Source: CAKZML01 sp963823435
GTDB lineage: Bacteria > Pseudomonadota > Gammaproteobacteria > Steroidobacterales > BM003
Assembly: GCA_963823435.1 (NCBI GenBank)
Contig: CAWGLN010000001.1
Coordinates: 1,240,001-1,304,000 of the forward strand
DNA: 64,000 bases
Reading direction: 5' to 3'
The notes beneath the pieces are model-generated. The model made no database searches. It was not told the origin of the DNA and was given only the letters and a program-made list of their open reading frames with translations. The translations under genes were made by a program, and so were the position numbers. Shown piece after piece: positions 1 through 9,157 of this stretch; position 1 is the stretch's first letter, and every line of letters begins with the position of its first letter.

Positions 1-2
1 TC

Positions 3-611
3 GAAGTGGCCGACAGGCTGAACTTGTCCCAGGAATACCAGCTGACCCCGCAGGAAATCCAGGACCTGATTGATGAAGGCATCACTGCCGCGGCAAGCCT
101 CGACAACTTCCGCTTCTTCACCAACGACTTCGATACCACGACCGAGGGTATTGACGTGGTGGCCACCTATCCGCTGGATTGGGCTAACGCCGGCAGCACC
201 AACCTGACCCTGGCCTACAACACGACCTCCACCGAGGTGACGAGGTTCGGAGCTACGGTTGACGAGACGCGTGTCAAGCAGATCGAGGATGGTGTGCCAG
301 AAACCCGCTGGAATTTCACTGCCAACCATGCGGTTTCGGATTGGAACATCCTGGCCCGTGTCAGCTACTTCGATGACTGGTACGATTCTGAAGATGGTCA
401 GACCTATAGCGGCGAATATCTGCTTGATGCAGAAGTGGCCTACCAGTGGAATGACAATGTCAGGGTAATGCTGGGCGCCCAGAACCTGCTCGACACGTAT
501 CCGGAGGACAACCCGGGTGCTGCCGATGGTGTGGGCAACGCTTACAGCCAGTACAGCCCCTTCGGCTTCAACGGCGCGTTCTACTACATGCGCGTGCGTT
601 ACGAGTTCTAG
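3..611 (+). CDS. TonB-dependent receptor, C-terminal part
   Basis: The open frame enters from the left edge, so only about 200 C-terminal residues are present. They look like the last strands of an outer-membrane beta-barrel: alternating hydrophobic and aromatic stretches (LTLAYN, WNFTANH, ARVSYFDDWY), a late segment of the type VRVMLGAQNLLDTYPEDNP that is typical of the final strands of TonB-dependent receptors, and a C-terminus ending in RVRYEF with the terminal aromatic residue recognised by the BAM machinery. Such receptors import siderophores, vitamins or oligosaccharides using TonB energy. The plug domain is outside the window, so the substrate cannot be inferred. A strong terminator follows at once. 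Confidence 0.88.
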   Translation, partial: EVADRLNLSQEYQLTPQEIQDLIDEGITAAASLDNFRFFTNDFDTTTEGIDVVATYPLDWANAGSTNLTLAYNTTSTEVTRFGATVDETRVKQIEDGVPETRWNFTANHAVSDWNILARVSYFDDWYDSEDGQTYSGEYLLDAEVAYQWNDNVRVMLGAQNLLDTYPEDNPGAADGVGNAYSQYSPFGFNGAFYYMRVRYEF

Positions 612-681
612 GGTCCAGGCTGGAGTTTGAGGCCGGGTAGACCAGCGCAGCTGCGCTGGCAGCCCGACCAAAGCCTGAAAG

Positions 682-710
682 AGCCCCGCCAACTGGCGGG
701 GCTTTTTTTT
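682..710 (+). terminator. Rho-independent terminator after the TonB receptor
   Basis: Perfect 9-bp stem AGCCCCGCC / GGCGGGGCT with an AACT loop, followed by eight T. It ends the receptor transcript about 70 bases after the stop codon. Confidence 0.95.
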
Positions 711-797
711 GGCCCGGGGCTCCATAAAGGGTGAAGTGGGTCAAATCTGACTCGAACCTGCGTACAATAAGTGGTTTCTGATTTCGAGAAGAGTTCT

Positions 798-2173
798 ATG
801 CGGTATATGTCCTTTCTGCGTATTGGCGTCCTGGCCCTGGCTTCTGTGCTGGCATCCTGTGGTGGCTCGGATAACGAACCCTCAGCGTATTATGTACGTC
901 TTGTACATGTTGTGAAGGACGCGCCGCGGCTGACCCTGAGTGTCGACCAGTTGCCTGCTCGAAACCTGGTTGACTACCTGAGCGCCACGCCCTTTGTGGT
1001 GCCTATCAGCGACGGCAGCAGCCCGAATATCGTTCCTGTCGATGTTTACGGCAATACCCCCGACGGCACCAGATTTCGAGGTCGCCGGTATCCCGAGTTT
1101 CGAATTTCTTGGGGGTTATGAATACACCGTAGTAACCGCCGGCACCCTTGCCGACCCGCTGCTATTCGTGACCAGCATGCCCCGTCGAAATAAGCCTGTG
1201 ATCGGCGGATATCTGGAAGTTGTGCATGTGGCGGCGAACCAGGGCCCCCTGGATATCTACCTGACCGAGCCTGAATTGGACCTGACCGGGGTCACGCCGT
1301 TTTCAACTCTTTCCCTGGCCGAGACCTCTGGTTCGCTGCAATTCACCCAGGGAGCCTATCAAATACGGGTCACGCCATCGGGTTCTTCCACGGTCATTTT
1401 TGACTCTGGATATCTGAATCTGATCGTCGATGGCGGAATGGCAGATGACCCTGGTGGACTCGCTTGCCACCGGGGGCCCCGTGCTGCGCATGATCAGCAC
1501 GGCGGGTGGAGCCAGCGCGATTATAGATGACCCTGCGATGCTCACGAGTGTGCGCGCCCTTAATATAGACCTGACCAAGGGGCCAATTGACGTGTTTGCC
1601 GGGCCCGACAGCACGCCCGTTGCCCTGGCCCTGGACTATGTAGACATCAGTACCTATAGCGATTTTTCCCCAGGGGACCTGGACTTTCTGGTTACGCTCG
1701 CGGGCGACCCCGGAAGCATATTGCTGGAGGTCACAAACCCGGTAGTTGCCGGAACAACATACACCTCTGTAATTGGGACTCTTGGAGACGGGATTACCCA
1801 GGTGCTGGTTCCCGATGACACCCGCAGTGTGGCGACCTCGACCAAGATACGTTTTGTGCAAGGCCTCAATGTTCCGGGATATATAAACGTATACATGACT
1901 GATGAAATACCAGCGGTTCCCCCTAGCGGGTTCCCAAATGCCGTCGTATTGAGCCAGGCTTACGGCGCCGTTTCCCTGACCGGAAACAAGGAGCCCGGTG
2001 AATACTACGTAAGCGTGGTGATTCGACCGGATACGGGCGCCGGTGGAGAAGCCTTTCTAATGGACCCCATGCAAATGCAGCTTAACGGAGGCGAGGTCCT
2101 GACATTCATCATCAGTCAGGTCAGTGGCACCGATACCACGCCGGTGCTGCGGGTTATCAACGAAACCCCCTAG
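798..2173 (+). CDS. DUF4397-type lipoprotein, two frame breaks
   Basis: The N-terminus MRYMSFLRIGVLALASVLAS followed by CGG is a lipoprotein signal with its lipobox Cys. The rest (about 457 residues after repair) is beta-rich with repeated units of the type VRLVHVVKDAP, LEVVHVAANQGPLDIYLT, VRALNIDLTKGPIDVFAG and IRFVQGLNVPGYINVYMTD, as in DUF4397 surface proteins of unknown function. The frame breaks near 1069-1072 (apparent extra A) and at 1449-1451 (CCC for CC). Both shift the same way, and the protein reads through once one base is dropped at each. I start at ATG 798, with AGAAGAG just upstream. Whether this is a broken gene or a sequencing error cannot be decided here, but the same error type in rpoC favours the latter. 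Confidence 0.75.
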
Positions 2174-2435
2174 CCGCAGTGCTGGTCGTGGGGATATAGC
2201 CTCGAGCGCAACAGCGCATGTTCATGCCGCTGACAATTAGTTCCGGCGAGGGGCATTGAGGGCGATTCGGCAGCCCCGGGCGCACGCATGCGAACGCAGT
2301 GGGTCGAATTCGCAAGTAGCCCCGCCAGAATGCAGCGGTAATCGACGTGTATGTGATTGTCCGGATCGGGTATTCGCGGTCACGGGTGTACAATCCGCAC
2401 ACCTTACCCATCCACCACCGGCAGGAAGGATTCCA

Positions 2436-3959
2436 ATGACTGTCATACGCGAAGACGATTTCATCCAGAGCATAGCGGAAGGTTTCCAGTTCATTTCCTA
2501 CTATCACCCGCTCGACTATATCCAGGCCCTGGGCCTTGCCTATGAGAGGGAAAAGTCACCGGCAGCCAAGGATGCGATGGCCCAGATCCTGGTGAACTCA
2601 CGTATGGCCGCGGAAGGGCACAGGCCCATTTGCCAGGATACCGGCATTTGCGTGGTGTTCCTGAAAGTGGGTCAGGATGTCCACTTTGAGACCAAGCTCA
2701 GCGTGCAGGAAATGGTGGACGAGGGCGTACGTCGGGCCTACACGGACAAGGACAATACCCTGCGGGCCTCGGTCTTGTCTGATCCTGCCGGCAAGCGTCA
2801 AAACACTCGGGATAACACCCCGGCAGTGGTGCACGTGGAACTTGTGCCCGGAAACACGGTGGATGTACGCATTGCCGCCAAGGGTGGTGGCTCGGAAAAC
2901 AAGGCGAAGTTTGTCATGCTCAACCCCAGCGACAGCGTCGTTGACTGGGTGCTGGAGACGGTGCCCAAGATGGGCGCTGGCTGGTGCCCCCCTGGCATGC
3001 TTGGCATAGGCATAGGCGGGACCGCCGAAAAAGCCATGATATTGGCCAAGGAATCGCTGATGGAACATGTGGATATCGGTGATTTGGCCGCGCGAGGCCC
3101 TTCGAACCGGGTCGAGGAACTGCGGCTGGAATTGTATGAAAAGGTCAATGCCCTGGGCATTGGGGCCCAGGGATTGGGTGGTCTGACCACTGTCCTGGAC
3201 GTGAAGATCAAGGATTTTCCCACCCACGCAGCCTCACTTCCGGTGGCGATGATTCCCAATTGCGCGGCGACCCGTCATGCCCATTTCACGCTGACCGGTC
3301 ATGGACCGGTGCAGCTGGAAGCTCCCAGCCTGGAGGATTGGCCGGACATCACCTGGTCGGTCAGCGCTGACACGCGTCGCGTCAACCTGGACGAGGTAAC
3401 CCGGGAAGAAGTAGCCAGTTGGAAGCCGGGCGAGTGCATTCTGCTCTCCGGCAAATTGCTTACCGGCAGGGATGCCGCACATAAGCGCATAGCGGATTTG
3501 ATGGCGCGTGGCGAGCCGTTGCCTGAGGGTGTGGATTTCACCAATCGCTTTATTTATTACGTGGGTCCGGTGGATCCGGTGCGTGACGAAGTGGTAGGTC
3601 CCGCCGGTCCTACCACGTCCACCCGCATGGACAAGTTTACCGAGATGATGCTGGAGAAGACCGGTCTGATTGGCATGGTGGGCAAGGCCGAGCGCGGTCC
3701 GGTTGCCATCGAGGCGATCAAGAAGCACAAGGCCGTGTACCTGATGGCGGTTGGCGGTGCCGCCTACCTGGTGTCCAAGGCGATACGCTCGTCCCGGGTG
3801 GTGGCGTTCAAGGAACTTGGCATGGAAGCCATCCACGAGTTTGAAGTAAAAGACATGCCGGTCACTGTGGCGGTAGACTCCGCCGGAACGTCCGTCCACC
3901 AGACAGGGCCTGCCGAATGGCGGGTGAAAATAGGCAAGATCCAGGTGAGAGAGTCCTGA
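2436..3959 (+). CDS. fumA: Class I fumarate hydratase (4Fe-4S)
   Basis: This 507-residue enzyme interconverts fumarate and L-malate in the TCA cycle. It matches the iron-sulfur class I family over its whole length. The three cluster ligands are visible as C66 (ICQDTG), C184 (GWCPPG) and C276 (NCAATRH), at the spacing of the family. Other family signatures are AAKGGGSENK and GIGIGGTAEKA. The start ATG 2436 is fixed by AGGAAGGA eight bases before it; a longer upstream frame with no family similarity is ignored. It is monocistronic, with 262 bases of upstream DNA in which I see no certain promoter. Being oxygen- and iron-sensitive, this class is often paired elsewhere with a class II fumarase. 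Confidence 0.96.
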   Translation: MTVIREDDFIQSIAEGFQFISYYHPLDYIQALGLAYEREKSPAAKDAMAQILVNSRMAAEGHRPICQDTGICVVFLKVGQDVHFETKLSVQEMVDEGVRRAYTDKDNTLRASVLSDPAGKRQNTRDNTPAVVHVELVPGNTVDVRIAAKGGGSENKAKFVMLNPSDSVVDWVLETVPKMGAGWCPPGMLGIGIGGTAEKAMILAKESLMEHVDIGDLAARGPSNRVEELRLELYEKVNALGIGAQGLGGLTTVLDVKIKDFPTHAASLPVAMIPNCAATRHAHFTLTGHGPVQLEAPSLEDWPDITWSVSADTRRVNLDEVTREEVASWKPGECILLSGKLLTGRDAAHKRIADLMARGEPLPEGVDFTNRFIYYVGPVDPVRDEVVGPAGPTTSTRMDKFTEMMLEKTGLIGMVGKAERGPVAIEAIKKHKAVYLMAVGGAAYLVSKAIRSSRVVAFKELGMEAIHEFEVKDMPVTVAVDSAGTSVHQTGPAEWRVKIGKIQVRES

Positions 3960-3983
3960 GCGGGTTTATCCTGACCGCGAACC

Positions 3984-4140
3984 GGGCGCTTCTGATCTGT
4001 TCGTGAACTTGTATCGCGCGTCATGGGCCCCGGGTTTCCATGGCGTCGATCTTTGCTCGTCTGCTGATTTCTGACTGGCACCCTGGAACTGGATTTTTCG
4101 CTTACTATTTACTTCGCCCGGAATAAACAAGAGGTTCCCT
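3984..4140. repeat. Diverged copy of a ~160-bp inverted-repeat (MITE-like) element
   Basis: Left end CTTCTGATCTGTTCGTGAAC and right end GAATAAACAAGAGGTTCCCT align with both ends of the better preserved element at 20085-20248. Interior stretches match too (CTGGCACCCTGGAACTG against TTGGCGCCTTGAATCTG, then TTTTTCGCT). The terminal repeats have drifted. It carries no gene. Its right end abuts ctlX and supplies AAGAGG ten bases before that ATG. Confidence 0.7.
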
Positions 4141-4144
4141 TAGC

Positions 4145-5071
4145 ATGCCCCAGAGCACGTCCGTTGTCTTGATGGTTCGCCCGGCGCATTTCCTGTCAAA
4201 TCCGGAAACGGCGGAGTCGAACCTTTTCCAGGTGAAGCACGGTGCCGAGGCGACAGATAATGCGAGGGCCGTGGCAGAATTCGATGGCCTGGTCGAGGCG
4301 CTGCGAGGAGCTGGCGTGGAAGTGCTGGTTATCGAGGATACAGTCAAGCCGGTGAAACCCGACGCGGTTTTCCCCAATAACTGGGTCAGTTTTCATGCCG
4401 ATGGCCGGGTCGTTCTGTACCCCATGATGGCGCCGAGCAGGAGACTGGAGCGGCGGCCCGAGGTGCTGGACTATCTGCGTATGGAGCTGGACTTTGAGGT
4501 CAGGGAGATTCTTGACCTGAGCGAGCATGAAGCAAGTCAGCAGTACCTGGAAGGCACCGGGAGCATGGTCCTGGACCGGGAAAACCGGCTTGCCTACGCT
4601 TGCCTGTCACCCCGAACCCACCTGCAGGCCGCTGCAGATTTCGCCCAGCGCATGGGATACGAATTGGTGATGTTTGAAGCGCTTGACGCACAGGGCAACG
4701 CGATCTATCACACCAATGTGATGATGTGTCTGGGCACTCGACTGGCGGTAGTCTGCGCCGAGGCAATCTCGGGAGAGGATGTGCGCGCGGCGGTACTGCG
4801 TCGGTTGCGCGAAACCGGGCACGAACTGGTCGTCATTTCGCACGATCAGATGAATGCGTTTGCAGGCAACATGCTGGAAGTTGTGACTCCCGCCGGAAAG
4901 GGGAGATTGCTGATGTCAGCGCGCGCCTACGCGAGCCTGTCTGCCGACCAGGTGACGGCAATCAGCAAATACCTGGAACCGCTGGTGGTGCCGGTGCCGT
5001 ATATCGAAGACTGCGCCGGAGGCAGCGTACGTTGCATGGTGGCTGAAGTGTTCCTGCCACGCCACCGCTAA
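4145..5071 (+). CDS. ctlX: CtlX-type amidinohydrolase (citrulline or dimethylarginine hydrolase-like)
   Basis: The 308-residue protein belongs to the guanidino-group modifying superfamily (arginine deiminase, DDAH, CtlX). Landmarks are FPNNWVSFH, GTGSMVLDR, the catalytic-His region IYHTNVMMCLG and the C-terminal nucleophile Cys in GGSVRCMVAEVF near residue 298. Length and the FPNNW motif fit CtlX, described as a citrulline ureidase in Francisella, better than DDAH, which is shorter. Expected reaction: hydrolysis of citrulline or a related guanidino/ureido compound to ornithine-type products, ammonia and CO2. The substrate is inferred from the family only. The start lies five bases after the repeat element at 3984-4140, which provides the ribosome-binding site. 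Confidence 0.8.
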   Translation: MPQSTSVVLMVRPAHFLSNPETAESNLFQVKHGAEATDNARAVAEFDGLVEALRGAGVEVLVIEDTVKPVKPDAVFPNNWVSFHADGRVVLYPMMAPSRRLERRPEVLDYLRMELDFEVREILDLSEHEASQQYLEGTGSMVLDRENRLAYACLSPRTHLQAAADFAQRMGYELVMFEALDAQGNAIYHTNVMMCLGTRLAVVCAEAISGEDVRAAVLRRLRETGHELVVISHDQMNAFAGNMLEVVTPAGKGRLLMSARAYASLSADQVTAISKYLEPLVVPVPYIEDCAGGSVRCMVAEVFLPRHR

Positions 5072-5163
5072 CTGCACAGGTAATTCACGGGCTTTTTGCC
5101 ACCAGGTCACACACATACACACACAGGCCCAGCCAGGCGCCGACCTACCCTTGGGATTCGATC

Positions 5164-7002
5164 ATGACGGTTTACTACAATATTTGCCCAGCCCAGCCCG
5201 AGAGACACCTGTTTCACGTGCAATGCAGGATTCCCCTGCCAAATCCGGACGGGCAACGGCTTTGGCTACCCGACTGGATACCGGGCAGTTACCTGATTCG
5301 TGATTTTGCACGGCATATCATCAAGGTGCGCGCGAGTAGCGGTGGTCGCGAAATACCTTGCCAGAAAACGGGCAAGTCCGAGTGGTTGTGTGAGCCGGTA
5401 AGCGGCGAGTTGCTGCTTGAATATGAAGTGTATGCCTTTGATCTGTCCGTTAGAGGCGCCTACCTGGATAGCGAGAGAGGGTTTTTCAATTGCAGCAGCG
5501 TGTTTTTGGCTGTCGATGGCAGAGAGCACGAGCCTTGTGAGGTGTGTATTGAGGCGCCCGAAAGTAGTCGCTACTCCGGTTGGAAAGTCGCCACCGCAAT
5601 GTTGCCCAGCCAGGCGCCGGAGCTGGGTTTCGGTCGTTACCAGGCCGCAAATTATGACGAATTGATTGATCACCCGGTGGAGTTGGGTGATTTTGACCTG
5701 GCCCGATTTGAGGCGGCGGGTGTTCCCCATTTCTTTGTTCTTGCCGGTCGTCACCGAGCCGACCTTCAGCGAATTTGTGGTGATCTGAAACGGATTTGCG
5801 AAACTCATGCCGACTTGTTTGGTGGCAGCCTGCCGATGGACCGGTACTGGTTCCTTACCGTCGCCCTGGGTGATGCCTACGGAGGTCTTGAGCACCGGGC
5901 CTCGACCGCGCTGATGTGCAAGCGTGACGACCTCCCAAGGCTGCACGACACCGCTACGGACAAAGGCACCGCCAGGGATGTGGATAAGGGGTACAGGCGC
6001 TTCCTGGGCTTGTGCAGCCATGAGTATTTCCATTCCTGGAACGTCAAGCGCATCAAGCCCCTGGCTTTCAGTCCCTATGTCCTGGACCGGGAGAACTACA
6101 CGCGGCAGCTGTGGGTGTTCGAGGGCATCACCTCGTACTACGATGACCTGGCCCTGGTGCGCAGTGGATTGATCAAGCCCGAGGGCTACCTGGAGCTGCT
6201 GGCCCAATCCATCACCAAGGTTTGGCAGACACCCGGGCGTTTTCGTCAAAGCCTGGCGGACTCCAGTTTTGATGCCTGGACCAAGTTCTACAAGCAAGAC
6301 GAAAATTCTGCCAACACCATCATCAGTTACTACGGCAAGGGCGCCCTGGTAGCGCTGGCCCTGGACCTTACCATTCGCCAGGCGACCGCCGGCACACAAT
6401 CCCTCGATGATGTTATGGGTGAGGCCTGGGCACGCTTTGGCCTCACCGGTCAGGGAATGGCGGAGGGGGCTTTTGAAACACTGACCCAGGAGGTCACTGG
6501 TCTGGACCTGGGAGAATTCTTTGAACACGCTATCCATGGCGTGGAAGACCTGCCGCTGCAGTCTTTACTGCAGTCGGTCGGAGTTGGATTCACTCTCCGT
6601 CCGGCCGAAGGCCCTTCGGACCAGGGTGGACTGGGTCCTCGCAAGACTGCCCCGGTCAAACGGGTAAGTCTTGGCATGCGAACCCGTGATGAACAGGGTC
6701 GTTGCAAGGTTGCGGTAGTGCTGGATGCGGGTCCTGCCAAGCTGGCGGGTATAGCGCCGGGTGATGAACTCCTGGCGTTGGATGGATTGAAAGTGACACA
6801 TGCATCACTTGAATCCCTGCGCTCGCGCCTGCCTAGTGACAAGTCAGTCACGCTGCACTTGTTCAGACGTGACGAACTGCATCAGGTTGAGTGCACGCCG
6901 CGGGCGGCGCCGGCAGAGATTTGCGATCTGTCGCTGGAACCGGCGGCATCGCCAGAGGTCGTGCACGCCCGAAATCACTGGCTGGGCCTGTCTCAACCCT
7001 GA
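5164..7002 (+). CDS. M61-family glycyl aminopeptidase with PDZ domain
   Basis: 612 residues. An N-terminal M61 beta-sandwich (LPDWIPGSYLIRDFARHI) precedes the gluzincin catalytic domain with zinc motif HEYFH at residues 286-290 in the context SHEYFHSWNVKRIKP. The third ligand is E320 in WVFEGITSYYDD. A C-terminal PDZ domain follows at about 518-580 (AGPAKLAGIAPGDELLALDG). Family members cut N-terminal Gly or Ala from peptides. There is no signal peptide, so it is probably cytoplasmic. The ribosome-binding site before ATG 5164 is weak. A long antisense frame across it is a GC-composition shadow. Confidence 0.93.
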   Translation: MTVYYNICPAQPERHLFHVQCRIPLPNPDGQRLWLPDWIPGSYLIRDFARHIIKVRASSGGREIPCQKTGKSEWLCEPVSGELLLEYEVYAFDLSVRGAYLDSERGFFNCSSVFLAVDGREHEPCEVCIEAPESSRYSGWKVATAMLPSQAPELGFGRYQAANYDELIDHPVELGDFDLARFEAAGVPHFFVLAGRHRADLQRICGDLKRICETHADLFGGSLPMDRYWFLTVALGDAYGGLEHRASTALMCKRDDLPRLHDTATDKGTARDVDKGYRRFLGLCSHEYFHSWNVKRIKPLAFSPYVLDRENYTRQLWVFEGITSYYDDLALVRSGLIKPEGYLELLAQSITKVWQTPGRFRQSLADSSFDAWTKFYKQDENSANTIISYYGKGALVALALDLTIRQATAGTQSLDDVMGEAWARFGLTGQGMAEGAFETLTQEVTGLDLGEFFEHAIHGVEDLPLQSLLQSVGVGFTLRPAEGPSDQGGLGPRKTAPVKRVSLGMRTRDEQGRCKVAVVLDAGPAKLAGIAPGDELLALDGLKVTHASLESLRSRLPSDKSVTLHLFRRDELHQVECTPRAAPAEICDLSLEPAASPEVVHARNHWLGLSQP

Positions 7003-7187
7003 GTATCCGCTGCGCACGAAAATAGCCCGGTGCCCGGAACCGGACTGAGGCGTCCGAATCCTGCCTTGACTGGTAGGCTGGACCCATGGACTGGTAAGGG
7101 ATTCCGGCAGCCGGGCGGGCTTGACCCGGGGTGGCGCTGCCACCTATCGTGCTGGTTGGAAGTTATTCTCACCCAAGCGGTGTTTGC

Positions 7188-7769
7188 ATGAACATTAATA
7201 CGACCCTCCGCGAGCTTGGCACGGTAGACGTCAAGGCCTTGCAACAAGCAGTGCTGGCACAGGATGAAGCGGCCTGGCTGGAACAGACCCACCGCCAGCA
7301 GGCCTATGACGTGCACTACAATACCCAATCGATAGTGCTGCTCTTTTGCGACGGCTGGCCGGAGATGACGATAACCAGGGAACCAGGATGGGATCGTCTT
7401 GCCGAGGTCGCAGTGCCGGTCATGCAAGACATAATCGGGAGGTTTTACCCTGAGGGCGGGACTATCATTCGGGCCATGGCGGCCAAGCTGGTCGCGGGCG
7501 GGCGTATCACACCCCACATCGACAGCCACGCCTCGTTTCGCCAAAGCCATCGAATTCACATTCCTATTACCAGCAACGCTGACGTGCGCTTCATGATTGA
7601 TGGTCGGCCCTACCGGTTCGAAGTGGGTCAGGCATATGAGATTAATAATCAGAAGCGGCACAGTGTGCTGAATCGTGGCGCCGAAGACAGGATTACCTTT
7701 ATTTTCGATTACGCCCCGCCAGGAGCAATTGATCCGGATCCCCAGGCACGAGCACACGCCCCGGACTAG
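7188..7769 (+). CDS. Aspartyl/asparaginyl beta-hydroxylase-fold protein
   Basis: 193 residues from ATG 7188. The cupin-like core has RITPHIDSHASF (first Fe ligand pair), HRIHIPITSNADVRFMI, the distal ligand in NNQKRHSVLNRG and a downstream RITFIFDY, the pattern of the Asp_Arg_Hydrox family of Fe(II)/2-oxoglutarate oxygenases. In animals the fold hydroxylates Asp/Asn side chains; in bacteria it also serves in small-molecule and lipid A modification, so the substrate here is unknown. It is a free-standing domain without membrane anchor. It sits between the M61 peptidase and the convergent purU, 185 bases from the former. Confidence 0.82.
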   Translation: MNINTTLRELGTVDVKALQQAVLAQDEAAWLEQTHRQQAYDVHYNTQSIVLLFCDGWPEMTITREPGWDRLAEVAVPVMQDIIGRFYPEGGTIIRAMAAKLVAGGRITPHIDSHASFRQSHRIHIPITSNADVRFMIDGRPYRFEVGQAYEINNQKRHSVLNRGAEDRITFIFDYAPPGAIDPDPQARAHAPD

Positions 7770-7841
7770 TGCCCCGCGGCGCCAGGAATTGCGATTTCAA
7801 GGGCGCAACTTCAATCTGACATCAATCTTCCGGGGCCCTGC

Positions 7842-8702
7842 TCAGAATACGACGGTGCGGCTTCCGTTGAGAAACACACGGTGTTCCAGGTGGGCTTTTA
7901 GCGCCCGGGCCAGGGTGATAGCCTCCACGTCGCGCCCCACGGCCACCAGGTCCTCCGCGGACTGGGTATGGTTCACCCTTTCCACTGACTGATCAATGAT
8001 TGGACCCTCATCCAGGTCGGGAGTAACAAAATGCGCCGTGGCTCCAATGAGCTTCACGCCGCGATCATGGGCCCGATGATAGGGCTTGGCCCCCTTGAAG
8101 CTGGGTAAGAATGAGTGATGGATGTTGATAGCCTTACCCGCTAATTCCCTGCACAGACCATCTGAGAGCACCTGCATATAGCGGGCGAGCACGATAGTGT
8201 CGGCGCGCGTGTCCTCGATAATTTCCCTCAACCGTCGCTCGGCCTCAGGTTTGGTCCTGGATGATATCGGGACGTGGAAATATGGAATGTTGTGTGCCTT
8301 GGCGAGACCCGCCATGTCCATGTGATTGGACACGATAGCAGGCACGTGCATGTGCAGCGCGCCGGTGCGGTAGCGATACAGCAGGTCGTTCAGGCAATGA
8401 TCCAGCCTGGAAACCATGATCAGTACCCGCGGTAACACCTTGGTGTCATACACCTGCCACTGCATGGTGAATTTTTCCGCAATGGGCGAGAATCCTTCGG
8501 CAAATTCGGTACGGGAAAACGATGCTCCCTGCGCGTTGAAGCGAGTCCGCATGAAAAAGCGCCCGGTGTCCGGGTCTCCATAGTGGGAGGACTCTTCAAT
8601 GAACAAGTTTTTATCGCGCAGGTACCCTGCTACACCTGCGACCAGGCCAACGGCATCGGGGCAGACCACGGTCAGGATAAATGAGTGTTCCGGCTTTGTC
8701 AT
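7842..8702 (-). CDS. purU: Formyltetrahydrofolate deformylase
   Basis: 286 residues. An N-terminal ACT domain (ILTVVCPDAVGLVAGVAGYL) is followed by a formyltransferase-fold catalytic domain with SNHMDMAGLAKAHNIPYFHV, INIHHSFLPSFKGAKPYHRA and the catalytic region GATAHFVTPDLDEGPIIDQ. PurU hydrolyses 10-formyl-THF to formate and THF. In bacteria degrading methylated amines such as glycine betaine it commonly accompanies demethylases, where it discards C1 units and regenerates THF. Here it is divergent from the FAD-oxidoreductase/GcvT operon at 9158, which makes that role attractive (inference). Confidence 0.95.
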   Translation of the reverse strand: MTKPEHSFILTVVCPDAVGLVAGVAGYLRDKNLFIEESSHYGDPDTGRFFMRTRFNAQGASFSRTEFAEGFSPIAEKFTMQWQVYDTKVLPRVLIMVSRLDHCLNDLLYRYRTGALHMHVPAIVSNHMDMAGLAKAHNIPYFHVPISSRTKPEAERRLREIIEDTRADTIVLARYMQVLSDGLCRELAGKAINIHHSFLPSFKGAKPYHRAHDRGVKLIGATAHFVTPDLDEGPIIDQSVERVNHTQSAEDLVAVGRDVEAITLARALKAHLEHRVFLNGSRTVVF

Positions 8703-9157
8703 GAACAGTCGCTTTTGGTCAAATCAGTACACGGCCAGGATCGCCTGGCTGGCCAGTGGTGTTTCGGTATTATGGATACGTTTGCGCCGGATGCTCGCCT
8801 CGGCCCGGCGGAATTATACCAGTTGTCACCACAAGAAGAAGCACGTGGCCAGAGCGTTGTTTGTGTGGCTATCTGTCCCTGCTCGGGATGTTCTAATCCA
8901 GGACGCAGCTTACCGGCAATTGTGACAGGGCCAGCGACAGTTGCTGGCGGTTTCAACACACTCGCCCCTTTTGGGTTTGATCTTGGTATTCTCTGCGAAC
9001 CTGATTTGCGGGAGCAATGTTCTACCCGTGAATGCCATGCACTTCGGCCCATTGTGGACGCCCTGGAGAAGTTCGAGGAAACGGCGGAAACCTGGTCGTC
9101 GGGAATGCGATGATCTTTGGCCCCTGGCAATATTTGACTAGCAAGCGGAACTGCAGA
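8703..9157. other. Divergent intergenic region purU / FAD oxidoreductase operon
   Basis: 455 bases without a convincing gene. A frame from ATG 8773 to 9113 (Cys-rich, about 113 codons) has no recognisable domain or clear ribosome-binding site, and I do not call it. The promoters for purU and for the operon starting at 9158 should lie here, but I see no good sigma-70 match. Confidence 0.5.

Noticed and set aside
5105..5125. Short CA-rich stretch before the M61 gene
   Set aside because: Imperfect and only about 17 bases; no evidence for phase variation because it lies outside the coding region and away from a promoter.
5266..6537. 423-codon open frame antisense to the M61 peptidase gene
   Set aside because: No domain and no start signal. 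The sense strand encodes a clear M61 enzyme, and long antisense frames are common in GC-rich genes here.
8773..9113. Cys-rich ~113-codon frame between purU and the FAD operon
   Set aside because: No ribosome-binding site or recognisable domain, in the middle of a divergent intergenic region; kept only as a note.
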